This document shows, piece by piece, positions 1 to 5,542 of a stretch of 5,542 bases of DNA (its first letter is position 1; each line of letters opens with the position of its first letter). The position numbers were made by a program, and so were the translations under genes. Below the pieces are notes generated by a model. That model was not told the DNA's origin. It saw only the letters and a program-made list of their open reading frames with translations, and did no database searches. Source of the DNA: Bacteroidales bacterium UBA5219 (GTDB lineage Bacteria; Bacteroidota; Bacteroidia; Bacteroidales; ML635J-15). Location: positions 1 through 5,542 of the forward strand of contig DHVB01000051.1 in the NCBI GenBank assembly GCA_002412425.1, written 5' to 3'.

Positions 1-31
1 GAAAAATTATTTAAAAAAATTGTGTAAAACA

Positions 32-73
32 CTTGAAAGTTTCAAAAAAAGCTTTAGCTTTGCAAAGTTAAAG
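32..73 (+). promoter_or_regulatory. Candidate sodB promoter with two overlapping dyads
   Basis: TAGCTTTG at 55-62 matches the Bacteroidota -7 consensus TAnnTTTG exactly. CTTG at 32-35 lies 19 bases upstream and matches the -33 TTTG element in three of four positions. This predicts a leader of roughly 120 bases before the ATG at 192. Two inverted repeats sit on the promoter. One is TTGAAA-G-TTTCAA at 33-45, between the two elements. The other is an 11+11 dyad at 52-73, perfect except for one G-T opposition at 57/68 and centred on CTTTGCAAAG (58-67), which covers the -7 element. The motifs are read directly. That they form a promoter and an operator is inference, since AT-rich DNA yields such matches by chance. 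The 52-73 hairpin could instead be the end of an upstream transcript. Confidence 0.35.
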
Positions 74-191
74 ATTTAAGTTCTTTGAAAAATAAAATAT
101 TAACAAATTAAAAAAACTGTCCTAATAAAAGGGGACACTTAATAAAATAGAAAAAATAAATTTAATAATAACACTTTAAAACTAAATAAAA

Positions 192-764
192 ATGATAAAA
201 TTAAAACAACTACCTTACGAAATGAACGCACTAGAACCATATATAAGTGCAAAGACTGTTGAGTTTCATTACACAAAACACCATCAAGGTTATGTGAATA
301 ATTTGAATAATTTAATTGAAGGCACTGAGTTTGCCGGCAAAGATTTAGAAGAAATTATAAAAACTTCTGAAGGTCCAATATTTAATAATGCTGCTCAAGT
401 TTGGAATCATACTTTTTACTGGGAAGGCTTTTCGGCTGATCCACAAAAAGAACCAAAAGGAAAACTTGCAGAATTAATAAATGCTAAATGGGGCTCTTTT
501 GAGAAATTTAAAGAAGAATTTACAAAAACCGCAACAGGTTTATTTGGCTCGGCATGGGCTTGGTTAGTTATTGACCCAAAAGGTGAACTAAAAATTGTAG
601 GAACTTCAAATGCTGCTACACCGCTAACCACAAACGATAAAGCCTTGCTAACAGCAGACGTTTGGGAACATGCTTATTATCTAGATTATCAAAATCTTAG
701 AGCAACTTATTTAAAAAGTTTTTGGGAATTAGTAGATTGGAAAAAAGTTGAAGCAAGAATGTAA
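192..764 (+). CDS. sodB: Superoxide dismutase, iron type (Fe/Mn-SOD family)
   Basis: This cytoplasmic enzyme converts superoxide to hydrogen peroxide and oxygen. The 190-residue length is normal for the family. The N-terminal helical domain carries metal ligand H26 (in FHYTKHH) and H73 (in QVWNHTFYW). The C-terminal domain supplies D156 and H160 in the signature DVWEHAYYLDY. Gln69, in NNAAQVWNH, is the second-sphere glutamine placed as in iron SODs; manganese SODs usually have Gly here and a Gln in the C-terminal domain. Iron use is therefore the better guess, although some Bacteroidota SODs accept either metal. The start ATG at 192 aligns with the family N-terminus (KQLPYEMNALEPYIS). There is no Shine-Dalgarno site, only an A-rich leader, as is usual in Bacteroidota. 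No signal peptide is seen. The gene is monocistronic in view and converges on mutS, 17 bases away. Confidence 0.97.
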   Translation: MIKLKQLPYEMNALEPYISAKTVEFHYTKHHQGYVNNLNNLIEGTEFAGKDLEEIIKTSEGPIFNNAAQVWNHTFYWEGFSADPQKEPKGKLAELINAKWGSFEKFKEEFTKTATGLFGSAWAWLVIDPKGELKIVGTSNAATPLTTNDKALLTADVWEHAYYLDYQNLRATYLKSFWELVDWKKVEARM

Positions 765-773
765 AAGTTTGTG

Positions 774-795
774 GCGGGCAATTATTTTGACCCGC
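774..795. terminator. Weak hairpin between the convergent sodB and mutS ends
   Basis: GCGGG at 774-778 pairs with CCCGC at 791-795 across a 12-base AT-rich loop. It lies between the sodB stop (762-764) and the last codons of mutS, overlapping the mutS stop at 782-784. On the plus strand CAGC and then TTTTT follow the stem, so it could end sodB transcription. No comparable T-run follows on the minus strand. Five GC pairs with a long loop is a modest terminator, so the call is tentative. Confidence 0.3.
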
Positions 796-3403
796 TCAGC
801 TTTTTAATTTCATTTAATTTATTTAGAGCTTCTAAGGGAGTAAGACTGTCAATGTCAATTCCTTGAAGCTCTTTCTTTATTTGGGAAAGTACTGGGTCGT
901 CTAATTGGAAAAAACTTAGCTGATAACCTTCGCGACTAGTAGCAATTTTTTCTACAGGCTTGTTTAAATTTACACCTTTGTTCATTTCTTTAGATTTGCC
1001 TTCAAGTTGTTCTAAGATTTTTTTTGCTCTATATACCACAGACTTTGGCATACCAGCCATTTGAGCAACATGAATTCCAAAACTATGTTCACTGCCACCT
1101 TCTTTAAGTTTTCTTAAAAAGATTACCTTATCTTTTGATTCTTGAACTGAAACGTTGAAATTTTTAATACGCTTAAAAGATTTTTCCATCTCGTTTAGTT
1201 CGTGATAGTGAGTAGCAAATAAAGTTTTTGCTTTTGCTGTAGGATGTTCGTGAATATATTCTGCAATAGCCCAAGCAATGCTTATCCCATCATAAGTTGA
1301 TGTGCCTCTACCAAGTTCGTCTAAAAGTATTAAACTTTTTGGAGATAAATTATTCATAATGCTTGCAGCTTCGAGCATTTCGACCATAAAAGTTGATTCG
1401 CCCATAGAAATATTATCAGAAGCACCAACTCGAGTAAAAATCTTATCAACAATTCCAATTTCGGCTGAACTTGCAGGCACGTAAGAACCAATTTGTGCCA
1501 TAATGCAAATCAAAGCTGTTTGACGCAAAAGTGCAGATTTACCAGACATGTTAGGACCGGTAATCATCATTATTTGAGTAGTTTTGTCGTCGAGATAAAC
1601 ATCGTTTGGAACATATTCTTCACCAAAATCAAGCATTTTTTCAATAACTGGATGTCGTCCATCTTTTATATCTAAAACATTGGATTCGTTGAGCTTTGGT
1701 TTGCAATAATTATTTTGAATTGCGGTAACGGCGTAAGAATGTAAACAATCAATTTCTGCAATTATGCCAGCAGTTTTTTGAATTAAACCAACATATTCGC
1801 CAGCAAAAAGAACTAAATCATTAAAAATTTGGTTTTCTATGGACTGAATTCTTTCTTCAGCACCCATAATTTTTTCTTCGTAAAGTTTTAATTCTTCATT
1901 AATATATCTTTCTGCCGAAACTAAAGTTTGTTTTCTTACCCATTCTTCAGGAACTTTATCTTTATGGGTATTTCTGACTTCGAAAAAGTAACCGAAGACA
2001 TTGTTAAAACCAATTTTTAAAGAAGTAATACCTGTTCGTTCGGCTTCGCTTTTTTCTAAATTTTCTAAATATTCTTTACCACCCGATGCTAAGGATCTTA
2101 ACTCATCTAATTCGTTTGAAACACCTTGAGCAATAACATTTCCACGATTTAGCAAAGCAGGACATTCGGGATTAATTTCAAGAGAGATTTTTTTCACTAA
2201 TTCATCGCATAGTTCAATGTTTTCGCCTAAATTTTGAATTATTTTGTTGTCAGAATTTTTAAACATTTCTGCTATTGGTTGTATAGCGACTAATGAATTT
2301 CGTAGCGACAGCAATTCTCTTGGATTAACTCTTAAAACCGCAATCTTTGAGGATAATCTTTCAATATCAGAAATTTGGTGTAATTGTTCTTTTAATTTTG
2401 TGAAAAAATCAGGATTATTTATAAAAAATTCTACAACATCAAGTCTTCTATTGATAGCATCTAAATTTTTTAAAGGTAAGCTAAGCCATCTTTTTATTAA
2501 ACGTCCACCCATTGGACTTAGAGTGTTGTCAAGAATTTCGATTAGGCTTTTACCTTCTTCGTTACTACTTCCAAAAAGCTCTAAGTTTCTAATGGTAAAC
2601 TTATCCAACCAAACGTAATTGCTTTCGTCAATTCGCGAAATACTTGCAATATGTTCGCGTGCTGTGTGATGTGTAAAATCGAGATATTCGATAATAGCAC
2701 CTGCGGCAATTATGGCAGATTCTAAATTTGAAATTCCAAAACCTTTTAAATTTGCAGTTCCAAATTGTTTATTTAGTTTTTCTTTAGCGTGTTCAATGGT
2801 AAAAACCCAGTCATCAAAACCAAAGTCTTTGAAATTTCCTGAAAAATTTTCTTCGAATTTTTTCTTCTTATTTTTTTCATAAATTACTTCTTTAGGTTTA
2901 AAACTTTGAAGCAATTTATCAATATAGTTTGCTTGTCCTTGAGCTACAAAAAATTCTCCAGTAGAAATATCAAGAAAAGCAATGCCTATAAATTGTTTTC
3001 CGATATAAATTGAAGCTAAAAAATTATTTTCTTTTCTTTCTAAAACATTGTCATTTAGTGAAAGTCCGGGAGTTACTAGTTCTGTAATTCCGCGTTTGAC
3101 AATTGTTTTTGCCATTTTTGGGTCTTCTAGCTGTTCGCATATTGCAACTCTTTGTCCGGCTCTTACTAATTTTGGTAAATAATTATCCAAAGCATGATGT
3201 GGAAAACCTGCTAAATCAATATGACTAGCTGTGCCATTAGCTCTTTTTGTTAAAGTAATATCGAGAATAGAACTTGTTTTAATGGCATCATCTTCAAAAG
3301 TTTCATAAAAATCGCCTACCCTAAATAGTAAAATAGCATCAGGGTGTTTTGCTTTTATGCTGTAATATTGCTTCATCAAAGGAGTTTCGGCACTCTTCTT
3401 CAT
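782..3403 (-). CDS. mutS: DNA mismatch repair ATPase MutS
   Basis: MutS recognises mismatches and small loops as a dimer and recruits MutL in an ATP-dependent way. Numbering from the ATG at 3403 (873 residues, normal length), the N-terminal domain opens ETPLMKQYYSIKAKHPDAI and holds the mismatch-wedging F-x-E as F32 and E34 in GDFYETF. Connector, core/lever and clamp domains follow. The ATPase domain has Walker A GPNMSGKS at 616-623, Walker B LILLDE with D695 and E696, and ATHYHEL with H732. Near the C-terminus QLSFF (828-832) resembles a beta-clamp-binding motif and precedes a helical tail. The frame stays open to an ATG at 3439, but those 12 extra residues (MYLYAIIFEDYF) do not match the family, and a candidate -7 element lies inside them. 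All key residues are present. This is MutS1 rather than MutS2, given the intact mismatch-binding domain and no Smr domain. Confidence 0.98.
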   Translation of the reverse strand: MKKSAETPLMKQYYSIKAKHPDAILLFRVGDFYETFEDDAIKTSSILDITLTKRANGTASHIDLAGFPHHALDNYLPKLVRAGQRVAICEQLEDPKMAKTIVKRGITELVTPGLSLNDNVLERKENNFLASIYIGKQFIGIAFLDISTGEFFVAQGQANYIDKLLQSFKPKEVIYEKNKKKKFEENFSGNFKDFGFDDWVFTIEHAKEKLNKQFGTANLKGFGISNLESAIIAAGAIIEYLDFTHHTAREHIASISRIDESNYVWLDKFTIRNLELFGSSNEEGKSLIEILDNTLSPMGGRLIKRWLSLPLKNLDAINRRLDVVEFFINNPDFFTKLKEQLHQISDIERLSSKIAVLRVNPRELLSLRNSLVAIQPIAEMFKNSDNKIIQNLGENIELCDELVKKISLEINPECPALLNRGNVIAQGVSNELDELRSLASGGKEYLENLEKSEAERTGITSLKIGFNNVFGYFFEVRNTHKDKVPEEWVRKQTLVSAERYINEELKLYEEKIMGAEERIQSIENQIFNDLVLFAGEYVGLIQKTAGIIAEIDCLHSYAVTAIQNNYCKPKLNESNVLDIKDGRHPVIEKMLDFGEEYVPNDVYLDDKTTQIMMITGPNMSGKSALLRQTALICIMAQIGSYVPASSAEIGIVDKIFTRVGASDNISMGESTFMVEMLEAASIMNNLSPKSLILLDELGRGTSTYDGISIAWAIAEYIHEHPTAKAKTLFATHYHELNEMEKSFKRIKNFNVSVQESKDKVIFLRKLKEGGSEHSFGIHVAQMAGMPKSVVYRAKKILEQLEGKSKEMNKGVNLNKPVEKIATSREGYQLSFFQLDDPVLSQIKKELQGIDIDSLTPLEALNKLNEIKKLSGSK

Positions 3404-3428
3404 AAAATAATCTTCAAAAATAATTGCG

Positions 3429-3436
3429 TAAAGATA
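3429..3436 (-). promoter_or_regulatory. Candidate mutS -7 promoter element
   Basis: Read on the minus strand, TATCTTTA ends 25 bases before the mutS ATG at 3403 and differs from the Bacteroidota -7 element TAnnTTTG only in the last base. No good -33 TTTG is found about 19 bases upstream. A TTGACA at 3448-3453 is only 11 bases away, which is too close for a usual spacing. If the element is real, transcription starts inside the upstream in-frame extension, so translation must begin at 3403. Confidence 0.3.
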
Positions 3437-3499
3437 CAAAATTAAAATGTCAATTTTACAGTTCTTAATACTTTGTTGAAAACTTAATTAATGATAAAG

Positions 3500-3541
3500 A
3501 GTTTTTAGTTGTGAGTGTTTAGTTTTTAGTAGTGAGTTTTT
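3500..3541. repeat. Imperfect 21-base tandem duplication (AGTTTTTAGT type)
   Basis: Two adjacent 21-base units, 3500-3520 and 3521-3541, agree at 19 of 21 positions. Each begins AGTTTTTAGT and continues with (T/A)GTGAGT. The unit is built from the simple words AGT and TTTT, so replication slippage can explain it. It lies about 100 bases upstream of mutS. No function is evident. Confidence 0.75.
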
Positions 3542-3629
3542 TAAAACTTCACAATGATAGAATTCCTTTAGTGCAAGATTTGTATATACTTGCTTCGCAG
3601 AGTTCGCAAGCACACTCTGCTCGCAATCA

Positions 3630-3671
3630 CAACACCTATGATGCTCGCTCCAACACCCATGATGCTCGCTC
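3630..3671. repeat. 21-base tandem duplication ending in GCTCGCTC
   Basis: Units 3630-3650 and 3651-3671 are identical except for one base (T at 3637, C at 3658). Each contains ATGATGCTCGCTC. A diverged third copy lies just upstream: TGCTCGC at 3618-3624 recurs at 3642-3648 and 3663-3669, spaced 24 and then 21 bases. The last eight bases of the second unit (3664-3671) are also the first eight of the large inverted repeat that follows, so the two structures share a boundary. Confidence 0.85.
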
Positions 3672-3727
3672 GGATTTGTAATCCGAGTGTTGGTTATGTT
3701 ACACTCGGATTACAAATCCGAGCGAGC
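3664..3727. repeat. Nested palindrome: 27-bp perfect inverted repeat (REP/BIME-like)
   Basis: Arms 3664-3690 and 3701-3727 are perfect reverse complements separated by a 10-base spacer (3691-3700). Each arm also contains its own hairpin: CTCGGATT-TGT-AATCCGAG at 3669-3687 and CTCGGATT-ACA-AATCCGAG at 3704-3722, with 8-bp stems and 3-base loops. The DNA or RNA can therefore fold as one 27-bp cruciform or as two small hairpins. This layout, two oppositely oriented short palindromes, is the form of BIMEs, paired REP elements mobilised by RAYT-type (TnpA_REP) transposases. That assignment is inference, as no transposase gene is in the window. There is no T-run after it, so it does not look like an ordinary terminator. 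Confidence 0.95.
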
Positions 3728-3850
3728 GGGGGTGATACACAATTTACATAAACATTTGTTACAAAACCAACCATAAAAATAAATAAAAATACTAATCTTT
3801 TTATAAACATTGCTTAATGATTATAATCAGTAATTATTTTGCGGACAAGT

Positions 3851-3884
3851 AAAAAATGTGCTGAAAAAATTCAGCACATTTTTT
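3851..3884 (-). terminator. Strong symmetric rho-independent terminator
   Basis: A perfect 15-bp stem (3851-3865 with 3870-3884) closes a four-base AAAA loop. The core is TGTGCTGAA/TTCAGCACA, flanked by A6 on one side and T6 on the other, so it can act in both directions. It sits about 20 bases beyond the stop of the minus-strand frame at 3906, which makes it the expected terminator of that gene. No plus-strand gene ends nearby. Confidence 0.85.
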
Positions 3885-3905
3885 ATAATTATTTATCACT
3901 ATATT

Positions 3906-4157
3906 TTATCTTAAGCACCCTTGGTTAGCATTATATATACTATCCATTATTGCTTGTTGATTCATTGCCCTTGTCGCTGTTGTTTTTGCACTATCTGCTA
4001 ATACTTCATGCCCGATTAAATTTTCTGGTGCATACATTTCATACATATTTATCGCTGATTTGACTGATAATAATGAATCATCTCTTGGTAAATGAAAATC
4101 ATATGCACTTTTAAACCCTTCTATTTCATCAAAACATCTTGGTAAATAAATTTGCAA
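3906..4157 (-). CDS. Orphan reading frame of unknown family, probably 5'-truncated
   Basis: I do not recognise this protein. From a TTG at 4157 it encodes 83 residues ending NANQGCLR. The frame continues upstream without a stop to 4265 (stop at 4266-4268), adding 36 residues that read like protein (for example PNYDSCYQIQLDYALAS) but contain no ATG; the first in-frame ATG lies well inside the gene, at the M of INMYEM. Codon choice is consistently A/T-ending and the composition is protein-like: acidic N-terminal half, Ala/Asn/Gln-rich C-terminus. Five cysteines occur over the extended frame, including spacings CX5C and CX7C, a hint of disulfides or metal binding but no known motif. No signal peptide or membrane span is seen. 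A strong terminator follows directly. The likeliest reading is the 3' part of a gene whose start was lost at a junction near 4240. A TTG-started small protein is the alternative. Confidence 0.5.
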   Translation of the reverse strand: MQIYLPRCFDEIEGFKSAYDFHLPRDDSLLSVKSAINMYEMYAPENLIGHEVLADSAKTTATRAMNQQAIMDSIYNANQGCLR

Positions 4158-4234
4158 ACAAATTACTCTGGATTCAAAATAATTATCAGAAGCTAAAGCA
4201 TAGTCTAATTGTATTTGGTAGCATGAGTCATAGT

Positions 4235-4423
4235 TTGGGCAATCAGGTTTTGTACGATATTGCTGTTACCTACGAAGAGTACAAACTAAATCGCACCATG
4301 GCTTTGGCCTATTATAAGCTTTTTCTTAATGCTTGTCCTGATACTAAAAGCTCAAACTATCGATATGCACAAAATCGCGTACAGCAAATAAACGAAGAAT
4401 TGTTTTTTATGGGCAACGATTAA
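4235..4423 (+). pseudogene. 3' remnant of a TPR-repeat protein gene
   Basis: The last 62 or so codons before the stop at 4421-4423 encode one TPR-like helix pair, LYDIAVTYEEYKLNRTMALA and then YYKLFLNACPDT, and a closing helix (YAQNRVQQINEELFF). Consensus positions L4, A8 and Y11 and the A-x-x-YYKxxL second helix are recognisable, with one extra residue in the turn. TPR proteins with this kind of ending are common in Bacteroidota, where they scaffold protein contacts. The frame is open back to 4139, but upstream of about 4235 its translation is the antisense of the minus-strand frame and no longer looks like TPR. The gene has therefore lost nearly all of its N-terminal coding sequence. It could be an expressed fragment only if a start were acquired, and no plausible start or promoter is seen. 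Confidence 0.55.
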
Positions 4424-4549
4424 GTGTTGTTGAATTTTTTGCTTTTGTTTTATTTAAAATGTTATTCGTCATTAATTTTTAAGAGCTTTATACCCCGATG
4501 TGTATCTCTAAAGAATTGTTCAGATAATTCGTATACTAAAAGCATATTT

Positions 4550-5491
4550 TTACTGTTTATAGTGGCTTAGCGATGTAATGATTTTTGAAGTGAATATTTT
4601 GTTTTTGCTTATATACATATCGTAAACAAAAATTAATGCTACAAAAACAATAATTGCAATAAAACCGGCTAATCCTGTAATCCCGGCATTTAAATCGTTT
4701 CCACCTTTAATCATCATTACCGAAATTCCGGCAATGGCATTCATTGTTCCATGTGCTATGGCAGCAGCTATAACCGACTTTGCTTTAATTGTAATGTACA
4801 TAAGCAAGGGGCTAAGAAGCATACAAAAAATAGTCATCATGAGTATACCTGCTTCGGGGTGTTGTGGGTAATTATGTCCCATTAAAATCATGGGTGCATG
4901 CCATATTCCCCAAATAAAACCAATAATTAGTGAAGCTTTCAGAAATTTCATATTTCTGAATTCGTGCAATAAAAAACCTCTCCAACCGAGTTCTTCGCCA
5001 AAAGCTGCAACAGCATTTATTGTGATGCCGGCTATTAAACCCTGGATTAGCGACAGCCACACAGGATTAATCGGCATCGATTGAAGTGAGGCTTGCATTT
5101 GTTCGGCAATTTTTTCGTACTCTTCGGGTGTCATCATGCTTTGCATGCGTGTCAGCATTCCTGTCATTTCGGGATCGTAGGTAATGCCGGGGAATAAAAG
5201 ACTGATACCTAGCGATACAAAAATTACTATTGGCATAATAAACCATGCAAATACAAACCATTTGTTGATTTTGAATGAAATAAGTAAATCACGTACAATT
5301 GCTTCTTTGTGTATTAACTTTTTGATAATGAGAACACTTATTGCAGGCACAAACATGTATACCGTACCTAAAAGCGTAAAGGCCAGTTTGTTTGAGTAGT
5401 CGCCTCCCATCAGTTTATAAATGCCTGCCAGCAAAAAACTTATTACAAATGTGATAAGAACAAATAGCGTAGCTTTTTTTATTGATTTCAT
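4550..5491 (-). CDS. CPBP-family intramembrane glutamic protease (CAAX/Abi type)
   Basis: This is a polytopic inner-membrane protein of 313 residues in the CPBP (CAAX protease and bacteriocin-processing, Abi) family. Known members cleave substrates within the membrane or confer bacteriocin self-immunity; the substrate here cannot be told. The three conserved motifs are present: EELGWR at 166-171 (catalytic E166/E167 and R171), the IWGIWH segment with H198, and HGTMN with H247 and N251. About eight hydrophobic spans can be read, near residues 7-25, 36-58, 78-101, 145-165, 185-203, 215-233, 237-261 and 271-291. A hydrophilic Met/Glu-rich loop at 103-142 lies between the third and fourth. The start ATG at 5491 gives MKSIKKATLF directly before the first span. 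No Shine-Dalgarno site is visible. G+C counted by eye at 5041-5220 is 84/180, higher than lines sampled in mutS. The gene appears intact. Confidence 0.95.
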   Translation of the reverse strand: MKSIKKATLFVLITFVISFLLAGIYKLMGGDYSNKLAFTLLGTVYMFVPAISVLIIKKLIHKEAIVRDLLISFKINKWFVFAWFIMPIVIFVSLGISLLFPGITYDPEMTGMLTRMQSMMTPEEYEKIAEQMQASLQSMPINPVWLSLIQGLIAGITINAVAAFGEELGWRGFLLHEFRNMKFLKASLIIGFIWGIWHAPMILMGHNYPQHPEAGILMMTIFCMLLSPLLMYITIKAKSVIAAAIAHGTMNAIAGISVMMIKGGNDLNAGITGLAGFIAIIVFVALIFVYDMYISKNKIFTSKIITSLSHYKQ

Positions 5492-5542
5492 ATTTCAGTA
5501 TTTTTTGTGATACCCATAATGAGCTGATTTTTATTATTTTCT

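Larger units (their letters stand above)
3404..3905. other. Gene-free, repeat-bearing intergenic stretch
   Basis: No plausible reading frame or RNA gene is visible between the mutS start and the end of the minus-strand orphan frame. The stretch holds, in order, a candidate mutS promoter, a 21-base tandem duplication (3500-3541), a TGCTCGC-containing repeat tract (3618-3671), a nested inverted repeat (3664-3727), about 120 bases of plain AT-rich sequence, and a strong terminator (3851-3884). Within 3597-3620, GCAGAGT (3597-3603) also pairs with ACTCTGC (3614-3620), giving a small hairpin just ahead of the repeats. The G+C-rich repeat core stands out from the AT-rich flanks, which suggests an inserted element rather than simple spacer. 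Confidence 0.7.

Noticed and set aside
118..137. TGTCC/GGACA hairpin in the sodB leader, as a possible riboswitch or RNA thermometer
   Set aside because: The stem has only five pairs with a ten-base loop and lies about 55 bases from the ATG. It matches no RNA family I recognise.
2244..2618. 124-codon plus-strand frame inside mutS
   Set aside because: It is fully antisense to conserved MutS core sequence, and its translation has no domain character. It is a shadow of the real gene.
3618..3727. CRISPR array or spacer-like repeats
   Set aside because: There are only two good 21-base units, directly adjacent with no spacers, next to an inverted repeat. There are no cas genes in the window.
3818..3829. 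Perfect 12-base palindrome TGATTATAATCA, loosely like a Fur-type site
   Set aside because: It fits the 7-1-7 Fur pattern poorly, no gene starts nearby on either strand, and such AT palindromes are expected by chance in this composition.
4139..4234. N-terminal part of the plus-strand frame that ends in the TPR tail
   Set aside because: It is the complement of protein-like codons on the minus strand and lacks TPR features, so it was not included in the TPR remnant.
4462..4545. 27-codon minus-strand frame (MLLVYELSEQFF...), starting five bases after the CPBP stop
   Set aside because: It is short, has no ribosome-binding or promoter signal and no recognisable family. A frame of this length is easily produced by chance, although tight spacing to the protease gene would make it worth noting if found conserved.

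Overview
The window reads as chromosomal DNA from an AT-rich member of the Bacteroidota. The evidence is a MutS and an iron-type superoxide dismutase with Bacteroidota-like wording, A-rich leaders without Shine-Dalgarno sites, and candidate promoters resembling the TAnnTTTG -7 element of that phylum. Nothing visible allows a genus to be named.

Layout. At 1-191 is an AT-rich leader with two dyad symmetries around a candidate promoter. sodB (192-764, +) follows and converges on mutS (782-3403, -) across a 17-base gap. From 3404 to 3905 there is a gene-free stretch of about 500 bases. It holds two unrelated 21-base tandem duplications, a perfect 27-bp inverted repeat whose arms are themselves hairpins, and a very strong symmetric terminator at 3851-3884. 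That terminator closes a short minus-strand reading frame (3906-4157, open to 4265) of unknown family with no ATG near its upstream end. Its open 5' side runs head-on into the 3' tail of a plus-strand TPR-protein gene (about 4235-4423). The pair looks like a scar where two gene remnants were joined. The last gene (4550-5491, -) is a complete CPBP-family intramembrane protease.

How the genes relate. sodB (superoxide detoxification), mutS (mismatch repair) and the CPBP protease are each complete, apparently separately transcribed units with no shared pathway visible. The only part that looks like accessory or rearranged DNA is 3500-4430. I see no convincing new multi-gene system. The most distinctive structures are the nested REP/BIME-like palindrome and the 5'-to-5' meeting of two gene remnants.
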